Below, in pieces: positions 53,918 to 62,750 of a stretch of DNA of 64,000 nt. Location of the stretch: positions 1 to 64,000 of the forward strand of contig CAKQPT010000002.1 in NCBI GenBank assembly GCA_934270345.1. Reading direction: 5' to 3'. The DNA is from an uncultured Oribacterium sp. GTDB lineage: Bacteria; Bacillota; Clostridia; Lachnospirales; Lachnospiraceae. Every line of letters begins with the position of its first letter. Position 1 is the stretch's first letter. The notes under the pieces were generated by a model. That model worked only from the letters and a program-made list of their open reading frames with translations, was not told the origin of the DNA and did no database searches. The position numbers were made by a program, and so were the translations under genes.

Positions 53918-54937
53918 ATGGTAACCATTAAAGACATTTCGAAAGCGCTGGGTGTTTCACCGGCGACCGTCAGTAAGGCACTGAATGGATATTCCGATAT
54001 CAATCCACAGACCGCTGAGCGGATCCGGGCGGCAGCGAAGGAAATGCACTATCTTCCGAATATAGCAGCCCGACAGTTGAAAACCAACCGTTCTCATAAT
54101 ATCGGCGTCCTGTTTGTAGATGAAACAAACTCGGGACTTACGCATGAGTACTTCGCCGCGATTCTCAACAGCGCGAAGGAAACCTTCGAAAAGCTCGGCT
54201 ACGATGTGACCTTCATATCGGATACCATCGCCGGCACGAAGGCCAGCTTCCTGGAGCATGCACGCTACAGAAACTGCGACGGCGTCCTGATCGCCAGCGT
54301 GGATTTCACATCCCCGCAGGTGGTCGAGCTCGTGAACAGCGAGATCCCGACCGTCACCATCGATTATCAGTTTGGTGATAAGAGCTCGGTAGTGTCCGAC
54401 AACGTCGAAGGACAGTATGAACTTACGAAGTTCGTGCTGGAGAGAGGGCATCGTAAAATCGGTCTCATCCATGGTGAGATGACCATGGTTACGAAGAAGC
54501 GACTGAATGGCTTCCGAAGAGCACTGAAGGAGTACGGTGTCGAGCTGAATCCGATGTATGAGAAGGTCGGTGCCTTCCATGATACGAAGAGAACAGCTGA
54601 GGCAGTGCATGAGCTCATGACCCTTCCGGAGCCGCCGACCATCCTGATGTGTCCGGATGATTACGCAGCGCTCGGAGCCCTGACCGAGCTCGAGAAGATG
54701 GGCCTTCGGATTCCGGAGGACATCAGCATCACCGGCTACGATGGCATCAATCTTTCCCAGGTGCTTCGCCCGAAGCTCACGACCTACTTCCAGAACTCGA
54801 CCGACATCGGTCATCAGTCCGCACGGAAGCTCGTCGAGGAGATCGAAGAGAAGGAAAGCTGCACCGCCGAGCAGATCATGGTCAGAGGAAAGCTCCTTCC
54901 GGGACACAGCGTAAAGGACCTCCGGGAAGAGGCATAA
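53918..54937 (+). CDS. LacI family transcriptional regulator of the cellobiose module
   Basis: 339 residues. HTH VTIKDISKALGVSPATVSKALNGYSDINPQTAERIRAAAKEMHYLPNIAARQLKTNRS with the hinge helix, then a periplasmic-binding-like sensor domain (IGVLFVDETN...ISITGYDGINLSQVLRPKLTTYFQ). It should bind the CGAA..TTCG operators and respond to a cello-oligosaccharide or sugar phosphate. It lies between the phosphorylase and the transporter genes. Confidence 0.9.
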   Translation: MVTIKDISKALGVSPATVSKALNGYSDINPQTAERIRAAAKEMHYLPNIAARQLKTNRSHNIGVLFVDETNSGLTHEYFAAILNSAKETFEKLGYDVTFISDTIAGTKASFLEHARYRNCDGVLIASVDFTSPQVVELVNSEIPTVTIDYQFGDKSSVVSDNVEGQYELTKFVLERGHRKIGLIHGEMTMVTKKRLNGFRRALKEYGVELNPMYEKVGAFHDTKRTAEAVHELMTLPEPPTILMCPDDYAALGALTELEKMGLRIPEDISITGYDGINLSQVLRPKLTTYFQNSTDIGHQSARKLVEEIEEKESCTAEQIMVRGKLLPGHSVKDLREEA

Positions 54938-55003
54938 AAACGTACATGAAGTATCGGATGATACTTTACATAAAAAGAATCTTTTTTGAGGGAGGACTCA
55001 ATA

Positions 55004-56431
55004 ATGAAAAAGAATGTTAAACGTTGGCTTAGTATGACGACTGTTGCGACGATGACCGTTGCATCACTGGCAGCCTGTGGCTCATCCCAGCCTGCAGCGA
55101 CAACCGCTGCACCTGCAGAGACGAAAGCAGAGACCACTGCAGCAGCAACCGAGGCAGCTACTGAGGCGGCGACCGAGGCAGCGGCCGATGAGGGCAAGGT
55201 GCTCAATATCCAGTGCTGGAACGAGGAGTTCAAGTCCAGACTGACCGACCACTATCCTGGATATGAGGTAGTGGATGGTACGACGGGTAAGATCGGTGAT
55301 GTTACCGTTAAGTGGACCATCACACCGTCCGATGATAATGCATACCAGAACAACCTCGATACAGTACTTCCGGAGAACGAGAACGCTTCTGCAGACAGCA
55401 AGGTGGATCTCTTCCTGGTAGAGGCCGATTACGCAAAGAAGTATGTCGATTCTGATGTTGAGGTTACCGTTCCGGTCAAGGATCTCGGCCTCACAGAGGA
55501 TGAGCTCAAGAATCAGTATCAGTACACGAAGGACGTTGTGACCGATGGCGATGGCAATCTCCGTGGTGTTTCATGGCAGGGCTGTCCGGGCGTTCTGATC
55601 TACAACCGTCAGGCTGCGAAGGATGTGCTTGGTTCCGATGATCCTGCAGATGTACAGGCTGCTGTAAAGGACTGGGATACCTTTAACGAGACAGCGAAGA
55701 AGATGAAGGATGGCGGCTATACCATCACTTCTTCGGTCAATGACTCCTACCGTGTATACTCGAACAACGTCACCACTCCGTGGGTAACGGATGGCAAGAT
55801 CACCATCGATGACAACATCAAGAACTGGGTAGATGATTCCAAGGCACTCGTTGATGCAGGTGAGACCAAGACCTACGAGCTCTGGTCCGACGACTGGAGC
55901 AAGGGCTTCTATCCGGATGGTAAGGTATTCTGCTACTTCGGACCGGCATGGCTCATCAACTTCTCGATGGCTGCAGATACCGATGGATCGATCGCAAACC
56001 AGGGCGGCTGGGGTGCTGTTGAAGGACCGCAGGGCTTCTACTGGGGCGGCACATGGATCTGTGCAGCGAAGGGAACCGATAACCCTACACTCGTTGCCGA
56101 CATTATGAGACAGCTCACCACCAACGAGCAGATCATGACCGACATCGTTAAGAAGGATAGTGATTTCGTAAACAACAAGCCGGCGATGGAAGCTGCTGCA
56201 AAGGATGATTCCTATGCATTCAAGGTACTGGGTGGCCAGAACCCGCTCGAGCTCTTCTGTGCAGGTGCAGATAAGATCGACCTTTCCAACATGACCAACT
56301 ACGATCAGGGCTGCAACGAGGAGTTCCAGAACGCAATGAAGAACTACTTCGATGGCAATGCTTCCTACGACGATGCACTGAATCTCTTCTACACCGCTGT
56401 TGAGGAGAAGTATCCGGAGCTTTCACACTAA
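55004..56431 (+). CDS. ABC transporter sugar-binding lipoprotein (family 1)
   Basis: 475 residues from the ATG at 55004 (GGGAGGACTCAATA upstream). Lipobox SLAAC, a Thr/Ala/Glu linker (about 25-60), then an extracellular solute-binding domain with LNIQCWNEEFKSRL, VDLFLVEADYAKKYV and WLINFSMAAD and many Trp residues that can stack on sugars (WQGCPG, ELWSDDW, GGWGAVEG). With LacI and GH94 neighbours, cellobiose or cellodextrin is the probable ligand. Confidence 0.9.
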   Translation: MKKNVKRWLSMTTVATMTVASLAACGSSQPAATTAAPAETKAETTAAATEAATEAATEAAADEGKVLNIQCWNEEFKSRLTDHYPGYEVVDGTTGKIGDVTVKWTITPSDDNAYQNNLDTVLPENENASADSKVDLFLVEADYAKKYVDSDVEVTVPVKDLGLTEDELKNQYQYTKDVVTDGDGNLRGVSWQGCPGVLIYNRQAAKDVLGSDDPADVQAAVKDWDTFNETAKKMKDGGYTITSSVNDSYRVYSNNVTTPWVTDGKITIDDNIKNWVDDSKALVDAGETKTYELWSDDWSKGFYPDGKVFCYFGPAWLINFSMAADTDGSIANQGGWGAVEGPQGFYWGGTWICAAKGTDNPTLVADIMRQLTTNEQIMTDIVKKDSDFVNNKPAMEAAAKDDSYAFKVLGGQNPLELFCAGADKIDLSNMTNYDQGCNEEFQNAMKNYFDGNASYDDALNLFYTAVEEKYPELSH

Positions 56432-56533
56432 TCGACATACGCATCAGAGAAACCAGAAAGTTTCATTACAGAGCATGATTCCGTAGATACGATTCAGGAA
56501 CATGCATCACTGAAAAGGCTTTATGGGTAAGAG

Positions 56534-56568
56534 GTGCCCGCCCGGTAGAGAGGCCGGGTGGGCATTTT
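56534..56568 (+). terminator. hairpin between binding protein and permease genes
   Basis: TGCCCGCCCGG / CCGGGTGGGCA (one mismatch) followed by TTTTTA. Probably a partial terminator that keeps the binding protein in excess over the permeases. Confidence 0.85.
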
Positions 56569-56598
56569 TACCTTCAAAATCCAGAAAGGCTGCAGATT

Positions 56599-57510
56599 AT
56601 GAAGAAAAAACAGAGTAAGGTTGTGCAGTACAATCGCTGGGGCTACTATTTTCTGATCCCGTTTGTGCTTGTCTATCTTTTGTTTCAGTTTGTGCCACTT
56701 GTAACGACGATCTACAACAGCTTCTTCGAGAACTACCGCTCGGGCTTAAAGCAGATCGGACCGAACTTCATCGGTCTCGGAAACTACGTGAAGATCCTGT
56801 CGAACGCAGATCTCTGGAAGTACGCCGGGAACACCATGATCATGTGGCTCATCGGTTTCCTGCCACAGATCATCACCTCGCTCCTCCTCGGTGCCTGGTT
56901 TACGGATCCATCGCTTCGCCTCCGGGGCCAGCGCTTCTTTAAGACCGTGATCTATCTTCCGAATCTGATCATGGCGAGTGCATTCGCGATGCTGTTCTTC
57001 ACACTGTTCTCGGATTCCGGACCGGTCAACTCGATTTTGATGCAGCTCGGCATCATCAGTAAGCCGTTTACCTTCCTGAGTAATACGACGGCGGCGAGAT
57101 CCCTCGTCGGTGCCATGAACTACATCATGTGGTTCGGTAATACGACCATCCTTCTGATGGCCGGCATGATGGGCATCGATACCGCACTCTTCGAGGCGGC
57201 ACAGGTCGATGGCGCGACCTCGACCCAGATCTTCTTCCGTATCACCCTGCCGCTGCTTCGTCCGATCCTCGTGTACGTGCTCATCACCTCCCTCATCGGT
57301 GGTATCCAGATGTTCGATGTACCGCAGATCCTGACGAACGGAACCGGTGATCCGGCACGTAATACGATGACCATGATCATGTGGCTCAACAAGCATCTGT
57401 ACAGTAAGAACTTCGGTATGGGCGGTGCCCTTTCCGTTCTTCTCTTCATCATCACCGGTGTGCTGAGTATGATCGTCTATAAGACCTCTTCCAGCAGCGA
57501 AGTGAACTAA
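56599..57510 (+). CDS. ABC sugar permease, MalF-like
   Basis: 303 residues with six hydrophobic helices. RWGYYFLIPFVLVYLLFQFVPLVTTIYNSF is the typical first helix region, and EAAQVDGATSTQIFFRITLPLLRPIL is the EAA loop that docks the ATPase. It pairs with the next gene. No ATPase gene is present, so a shared MsmK/MsiK-type ATPase encoded elsewhere is expected. Confidence 0.92.
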   Translation: MKKKQSKVVQYNRWGYYFLIPFVLVYLLFQFVPLVTTIYNSFFENYRSGLKQIGPNFIGLGNYVKILSNADLWKYAGNTMIMWLIGFLPQIITSLLLGAWFTDPSLRLRGQRFFKTVIYLPNLIMASAFAMLFFTLFSDSGPVNSILMQLGIISKPFTFLSNTTAARSLVGAMNYIMWFGNTTILLMAGMMGIDTALFEAAQVDGATSTQIFFRITLPLLRPILVYVLITSLIGGIQMFDVPQILTNGTGDPARNTMTMIMWLNKHLYSKNFGMGGALSVLLFIITGVLSMIVYKTSSSSEVN

Positions 57511-57522
57511 GGAGGCAGCGAT

Positions 57523-58380
57523 ATGACAGAAACGAAGCAAAGCCATGGAATGAACATCCATGCCAGACGATTTATCTCGTATCTCGTACTGATCCTCCTG
57601 TCCTTCCTGTGCCTCATCTGGTTCTACATCCTGTTTATCAATGCGACCCGTTCGAACGCAGAGCTGACCCGCGGCTTCACACCGATCCCGAGCAGCTACC
57701 TCGTGACGAACTGGAAGAACCTGCTGAAGGGTACCCTTCCGGTGGTACGCGGCATGGGCAACAGCTTCATCGTCGCCGGCTTAAGTGCGGTGCTCTGCAC
57801 CTACTTCTCGACGATGACCGCGTATGCGATCCACGCTTACAACTTTAAGCTCAAGAAGTTCATGTTCACCTTCATCCTGATGATCATGATGATTCCGACC
57901 CAGGTCACTGCCCTCGGTTTCATCCAGTTCATGACGAAGCTGAATCTGATGGACAGCTTCATCCCGCTGATCGTTCCGACGATCGCCGCACCGGTCACCT
58001 TCTTCTATATGAAGCAGTACATGGACTCGGTCCTTCCGATGTCTCTCGTCGAGGCAGCCCGGATCGACGGCGCCGGTGAGTTCCGCATCTTTAACACCAT
58101 CGTGCTTCCGCTGATGAAGCCGGCCATCGCCGTGCAGGCGATCTTCACTTTCGTTACCAGCTGGAACAACTACTTCCAGCCGGCCCTGATCCTTCATACC
58201 GACACGAAGAAGACCCTGCCGATCCTGATCGCTCAGCTCCGTTCCGCAGACTTCCTGAAGTTCGATATGGGCCAGGTCTATGTCATGATCGCCTTCTCGA
58301 TCTTCCCGGTCATCATCGTGTACCTCATCCTCTCGAAGTACATCGTCGGTGGCGTCACCACAGGTGGTGTCAAGGGATAA
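57523..58380 (+). CDS. ABC sugar permease, MalG-like
   Basis: 285 residues with six hydrophobic helices. LICLIWFYILFINATRSNAEL-like start, FSTMTAYAIHAYNFKLKKFMFTFILMIMMIP in the middle, and the EAA loop SLVEAARIDGAGEFRIFNTIVLPLMKP. Thirteen bases after the MalF-like gene with AAGGAGGCAGCGAT as ribosome binding site. Forms the cello-oligosaccharide importer with its partner. Confidence 0.92.
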   Translation: MTETKQSHGMNIHARRFISYLVLILLSFLCLIWFYILFINATRSNAELTRGFTPIPSSYLVTNWKNLLKGTLPVVRGMGNSFIVAGLSAVLCTYFSTMTAYAIHAYNFKLKKFMFTFILMIMMIPTQVTALGFIQFMTKLNLMDSFIPLIVPTIAAPVTFFYMKQYMDSVLPMSLVEAARIDGAGEFRIFNTIVLPLMKPAIAVQAIFTFVTSWNNYFQPALILHTDTKKTLPILIAQLRSADFLKFDMGQVYVMIAFSIFPVIIVYLILSKYIVGGVTTGGVKG

Positions 58381-58433
58381 ACCCGATTCACACATCTCAT
58401 TTTTCTTCATAGGTTCTTCAGCCTGAACCGAAC

Positions 58434-58466
58434 AGAACCGGCCCCGCAAGGGGACGGTTCTTTTTA
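58434..58466. terminator. bidirectional terminator
   Basis: AGAACCGGCCCC / GGGGACGGTTCT (one mismatch), GCAA loop, T-run. Between convergent genes. Confidence 0.9.
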
Positions 58467-59339
58467 ATGATTGAAATTTTTACTTGCAGCGTAATCGCGG
58501 AAGCACTGTGCCCATACGACATAGGCGTCGGCGTTCTGATGGATCATCTTATCCGTGCAGAAGTTCGGGTTCAGGTTGCCCTGGCCGTCGGAGAGGGCAT
58601 CGGCGATGTTCATGTAGCCCCAGCCGTTCTGCTGCGCGAGCTTCTGCATCTCGGTGTTCAGCTTGCGGACGGTCGGATTATCGAAGGCCCAGCTCTTCAC
58701 ACCCGGGAAGCTCTTCGTGTAACCCGGATAGATGTAGGTCGTGCTGATGATCGTGAAGTCGACATCCGGATTGACTGCCTGAATCTGGTGGATGAGCTGT
58801 ACATAGCGGTTCACGATCTTATCGGTACGGTCGCCGAGGTCGTTGAATCCGAAGAACATGTAGATGTGCTTCGCGTTCATGAGCTTGATGGAGTTCCATA
58901 CATTCAGGAACTGGCCCTTGTAGATCGGATGCGCGACCGTCTTATCCTGCTCCTCCGGGATCAGTGCGTTGATCAGATTATAGCGGGAGGCGGTCAGGAA
59001 CTGAAGCTCACCCATGAGCGGATTCGTCTTATTGCCCTGCGCGAACAGCTTGAAGCCATCGGCGACGGAATCACCGATGATGACGGAATCCTGATAGAAA
59101 TCGAGCACACGCTGATCCTCCTGCAGCGGGAGACCATTGGCCGTGGTTTGTGCGCTCGCCTGCGTCGTGCCTGCAGTCTGTGTCGTGGCCGGTACAGCAC
59201 GGCTGTCTGTAACGGTGCTGGTCGCTGCCGTCGTCGGACCCGCCATCGGGCCGACCTCTGCCAGTGCAGAGAAGCCGGTAGAGGATACCATCGCTGCGGT
59301 CAGAAGTGCAGCGGCCCTTTTTCTGAAACTCTTCTTCAT
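58464..59339 (-). CDS. secreted SGNH/GDSL-type hydrolase-like protein
   Basis: 291 residues from the ATG at 59339 (AAAGGG upstream; an ATG two codons earlier is too close). Signal peptide ending ALA, a Thr/Ala linker (about 35-65), then the SGNH fold: block I VIIGDSVADG, FFGFNDLGD as the Gly/Asn block, and C-terminal DKMIHQNADAY with Asp/His. The linker contains GGAGACCATTGGCC on the plus strand, close to the repeat core. Probably an esterase or transferase acting with the MBOAT and DHHW proteins on an extracellular glycan. Confidence 0.82.
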   Translation of the reverse strand: MKKSFRKRAAALLTAAMVSSTGFSALAEVGPMAGPTTAATSTVTDSRAVPATTQTAGTTQASAQTTANGLPLQEDQRVLDFYQDSVIIGDSVADGFKLFAQGNKTNPLMGELQFLTASRYNLINALIPEEQDKTVAHPIYKGQFLNVWNSIKLMNAKHIYMFFGFNDLGDRTDKIVNRYVQLIHQIQAVNPDVDFTIISTTYIYPGYTKSFPGVKSWAFDNPTVRKLNTEMQKLAQQNGWGYMNIADALSDGQGNLNPNFCTDKMIHQNADAYVVWAQCFRDYAASKNFNH

Positions 59340-59423
59340 AAACATGCCCTTTCTTCGATGGCGGCGAAGCCCGCCGTCTTTTGATTTTTAAGCACAGTGA
59401 ACTGCGCATTTTGTGTAAAAAAT

Positions 59424-59469
59424 ATCTGTGCTTCCATCCCCCGCATACGCAGCGGGATGCAACACAGAT
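59424..59469 (-). terminator. terminator-like hairpin upstream of the SGNH gene
   Basis: On the minus strand ATCTGTG...CATCCCGC folds to GCGGG..ATG...CACAGAT, followed by ATTTTTTAC. It can end the MBOAT-DHHW transcript before the SGNH gene. Confidence 0.65.
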
Positions 59470-59549
59470 ACACTATATGCTGAAATGAAGCTGAAAGCAA
59501 GCGTCCGCCGAGATTCGTCCGAAACCGTAAGAAAAACGTCAGGTACGGC

Positions 59550-59654
59550 GCAGGCGAGGCCTGAAGGGCCGGCAGCCGAAGCGCAGTACTTCGAGCTCGG
59601 AAGACTCTAAAATCCTAGCCCTTAGAAGTACCAGGCCCTCCGAGCCTCGCCTGC
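59550..59654. repeat. 105-bp nested inverted repeat
   Basis: GCAGGCGAGGC (59550-59560) and GCCTCGCCTGC (59644-59654) are exact complements; inside, GGGCC (59566) / GGCCC (59634) and GTACTTC (59586-59592) / GAAGTAC (59625-59631). It lies 11 bases past the DHHW gene stop. Confidence 0.75.
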
Positions 59655-59665
59655 CTGATTGTAAT

Positions 59666-60943
59666 TTAGAAGATTCCTCCGACGCCGAGATCCGTGTCGA
59701 TGGTGTTCATGTTGTAGAGCAGCAGCACGTCCGTCACCTCCGGGTGCTCGTTGATAAACGAGGACGGTCCGAAGCGGTAGTAGCGGGTATCGAAGACATA
59801 TATCTTCTGATAGTGATTCACGAGGAACGGCACCATGGAGTTCGCGTAGCTGTCCTTGATGAGGACGAGCTGGCGGTCCGAGTCGGCGGTTTCGTTCGTG
59901 ATCTCGACGAGCGGATGCAGGTTATTGAGGAACATTGAGTACTTGTCCTTCTGCGCGAGATAGTCGCGGTTGTACAGCGTGTCCGTCACCTCACCGGTAT
60001 CCGGGTAGCTCACCGTCAGACGGTTCGCCGGATTTTCGTACAGCGTGATCGCGTCGCCCGGCACCGTGCTGTCGTGCAGCTTCGAGAAGATTGTGCCGTG
60101 AAAGTCCGTCGTTACGCAGGTCTTCTGGAAGTCCGCCTCCGGAATCGGGGAGAGCCCGGTGGCGCCGCAGTAGGCCTGATAGCCGACGTAGGCCCCGTGG
60201 GTCGTCCAGTGGTGGTCCGTATGATAGTAGAGGCCGGTCGCTGCTGCGGTATCGCTGCCGGCAGCTTCTGTGCTCGCCACTGGCTGCGCGCCGTCAGCAT
60301 TGCCCGCGGCCCGGGTGCGGTCGGTGGCTTCCTGCGCCGCTGCGGCCTGCAGTGCGCTCCAGGCGTCGACCTTCTGCATGTTCGGCAGGGCTGCGTAGAT
60401 CTCGTTCATGGTGTCGACCTGGCGCAGTACACCGCGGTCCGGTGCACAGGCCGGGAGCTTCGCGTTGTAGGTACTGATGGCGGTCGGCACGAGCATCACG
60501 CGGACGTTCTGCTTCGCGTCGGTCGTGATCGCATCCTGCAGCTTCTGGAACTGTGTGATGATTTTCTGCTGCTGCTTCGGCGTCTTGTAGGCCTCGATGT
60601 AGTAGCCGTCCTTCGCGAGGTAGATGTCGTTGATCTCCTCCCGGCCGGTCAGCATCTCATACTTCGTCTTCAGGGTCATGAAGGGATCCCGGAGCGGGAA
60701 GTGGTCGGAGAGATAGCTCTGGATGCCGCTCATGTAGGAGCCGTCCTTCAGCGCGGTGAAGCTGTAGACCGGCCAGCTCGCGAGGGCGCGGTTCTCGTTT
60801 TCAGAGAATGTCTGCTTCGGTGCCACGAGACACCACACGCTGAAGCAGAGGATGAAGGCCGTGATGAGGCTCACGGTGAGGACCTCGGCCCGGCGTCGCA
60901 GGCGCGTGATCGGGGAAGTGGAAAGCGTTTCGCTGTGATCCAT
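59666..60943 (-). CDS. DHHW family protein, AlgJ/AlgX-like, partner of MBOAT acyltransferase
   Basis: 425 residues. One N-terminal membrane helix (VLTVSLITAFILCFSVWCLV), then FSENENRALASWP, a start typical of DHHW proteins, and TDHHWTTHGAYVGYQAYC (near residue 240), the name-giving motif, with a later IKDSYANSMVPFL serine motif. An Ala/Thr/Glu/Asp-rich insertion precedes the DHHW motif (about 205-235). It probably transfers acyl groups, delivered by the adjacent MBOAT, to a surface polysaccharide. Confidence 0.88.
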   Translation of the reverse strand: MDHSETLSTSPITRLRRRAEVLTVSLITAFILCFSVWCLVAPKQTFSENENRALASWPVYSFTALKDGSYMSGIQSYLSDHFPLRDPFMTLKTKYEMLTGREEINDIYLAKDGYYIEAYKTPKQQQKIITQFQKLQDAITTDAKQNVRVMLVPTAISTYNAKLPACAPDRGVLRQVDTMNEIYAALPNMQKVDAWSALQAAAAQEATDRTRAAGNADGAQPVASTEAAGSDTAAATGLYYHTDHHWTTHGAYVGYQAYCGATGLSPIPEADFQKTCVTTDFHGTIFSKLHDSTVPGDAITLYENPANRLTVSYPDTGEVTDTLYNRDYLAQKDKYSMFLNNLHPLVEITNETADSDRQLVLIKDSYANSMVPFLVNHYQKIYVFDTRYYRFGPSSFINEHPEVTDVLLLYNMNTIDTDLGVGGIF

Positions 60944-60955
60944 GGTTTCCTCCTT

Positions 60956-62554
60956 TTAAAAACGGAAATACAGGAACGGGTTGTAGCTGTCGTTCACGAG
61001 GTACGCGGTTGCGAGCAGGAAGAGCGCGAGGTAGCCGAGCGTGGTCAGCACCGTGCTGACCGTGACGATGCGGCGTGCTGCGGTGACGCTTCCATCCGGG
61101 TTTCCACGGACAATGCTTCCGGCGCTGCGCGGATGGCTCTCCGCGTCGCTGTTCGCTTCGGAGTAGCCACAGCGCTCGATGTACTTCGCGAGCTTCGCGC
61201 GGAGCCACGGGTAGACCGGGAAGGCGAGGAAGCAGCCGATGATGAGGATCGCGAAGTTGTTTCGGAGATACCAGAGAAGTGTGCTGTTCACGAGCGGTAC
61301 ACCGGCCATGCCGAACATGATCCGGATGTACTGTCCGAGCTCCGTCATATCATCGAACACGAAGATGATGAAGCCGAAGATGACGATCAGGATCGCGTAG
61401 AGGTGCTGGAGGATGCGTGGAAGCTTCCGAAGGGCGCTTCCCCAGACATCCTTTTCGAACGCGAGGAGGACACCGTAGTAGAGGCCCCAGAGCACGAAGT
61501 TCCAGGCGGCACCATGCCAGAGTCCGGTCAGGAACCAGACGACGAACATGTTCCGGAGCTGCTTCCACCTTCCGTGGCGGTTGCCGCCGAGCGGGATGTA
61601 CACGTAATCACGGAACCAGGTGCTGAGTGAGATGTGCCAGCGACGCCAGAAGTCGGTGACGGAGACAGAGGAGAGCGGATAGTTGAAGTTCTCGAGGTAG
61701 TGGAAGCCGAGCATGCGGCCCATACCGATCGCCATGTCACTGTAGGCGCTGAAGTCGAAGTAGAGCTGGAGCGTGAAGCAGAGGCCGCCGAGCCAGGCAC
61801 CGAGCACCGAGATCGTCGCCCCCGGACTGAGTACGGTCTGAAGAGAGGTGACGATGCCCTGGGATGAAGCGTCGGCCGACGCAACGGCCGGGCCCATCGT
61901 GAAGGCGCTCGACTTGATGAGCTCCCAGACGGCACCGATGGTGTTCGCGAGGAGGACCTTCTTGAAGAGGCCCTGCAGGAAGCGGAGACCGCCGTCGACG
62001 AAGCCGTCGAAGCGGATGGTGCGCGCGTGCAGCTCCTCGTTGACAGTGGAGAAGCGGACGATCGGACCGGCGATGAGCTGCGGGAACATCGACACATAGG
62101 TGAGGTAGTAGAAGTAGTTTTTCTCGACCGCCACCTCGCGCTTATAGAGGTCGATGGTGTAGCTCATGGTCTGGAAGGTGAAGAAGCTGATGCCGATCGG
62201 GAGACCGAGCCGGAGCGGCGTGATCGCGGTGCCGGCGAGAGCATTGATCGTCTCCACCAGAAAATCGGCGTACTTGAAGAAGCCGAGACAGCCGAGGTCG
62301 ATGAGCACCGACAGCAGGAGGCAGAGCCGGCGGATGGCCGGACGCTGATCCGCGCGGTCCATCACACGGCCGAGCGTGTAGTCGGACAGGGTCTCGAAAA
62401 TCATGAGCAGGATGTAGACCGGCTCGCCCCAGGCGTAGAAGAGCAGGGAAAATGCGAGCAGGACGTAGTTCTTCCAGCGGAACGGTACCAGATAGTAGAG
62501 GATCAGGCAGAGCGGCAGGAAGTAAAAAAGAAACGGGATACTGCTGAAAACCAT
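60956..62554 (-). CDS. MBOAT family membrane O-acyltransferase (AlgI/DltB type)
   Basis: 532 residues with about eleven hydrophobic helices. MVFSSIPFLFYFLPLCLILYYL is the usual start; LYFDFSAYSDMAIGMGRMLGF, NFNYPLSSVSVTDFWRRWHISLSTWFRDYVYIPLGGNRHG and FLTGLWHGAAWNFVLWGLYYG carry the catalytic His and family signature. The C-terminal part has a hydrophilic insertion before the last helices. Twelve bases before the DHHW gene, so co-transcribed. It exports acetyl or other acyl groups for glycan modification. Confidence 0.92.
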   Translation of the reverse strand: MVFSSIPFLFYFLPLCLILYYLVPFRWKNYVLLAFSLLFYAWGEPVYILLMIFETLSDYTLGRVMDRADQRPAIRRLCLLLSVLIDLGCLGFFKYADFLVETINALAGTAITPLRLGLPIGISFFTFQTMSYTIDLYKREVAVEKNYFYYLTYVSMFPQLIAGPIVRFSTVNEELHARTIRFDGFVDGGLRFLQGLFKKVLLANTIGAVWELIKSSAFTMGPAVASADASSQGIVTSLQTVLSPGATISVLGAWLGGLCFTLQLYFDFSAYSDMAIGMGRMLGFHYLENFNYPLSSVSVTDFWRRWHISLSTWFRDYVYIPLGGNRHGRWKQLRNMFVVWFLTGLWHGAAWNFVLWGLYYGVLLAFEKDVWGSALRKLPRILQHLYAILIVIFGFIIFVFDDMTELGQYIRIMFGMAGVPLVNSTLLWYLRNNFAILIIGCFLAFPVYPWLRAKLAKYIERCGYSEANSDAESHPRSAGSIVRGNPDGSVTAARRIVTVSTVLTTLGYLALFLLATAYLVNDSYNPFLYFRF

Positions 62555-62655
62555 AGTGAACTCCTGAGAGAAAAGTTGAGCCCGGGTGGGCGTGAGGAAT
62601 CGGCGTCGCCGAAATGCCGGTGACCGCGGCTCTATGCGGGGTGAGATGCCTCTGG

Positions 62656-62734
62656 ATAAAAAAAGCTGCCACAGGGACGCGGCACCCGGGCATCGGATGG
62701 GACCAATGCCGTCGGCCTGCGCTTCTGTGACAGC
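62656..62734 (-). terminator. terminator of the DUF4358 lipoprotein gene
   Basis: Minus strand GCTGTCACAG (62734-62725) pairs with CTGTGGCAGC (62674-62665) around a long structured loop and is followed by TTTTTTT. Confidence 0.65.
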
Positions 62735-62750
62735 CCTGTGTGTTCGTGGA

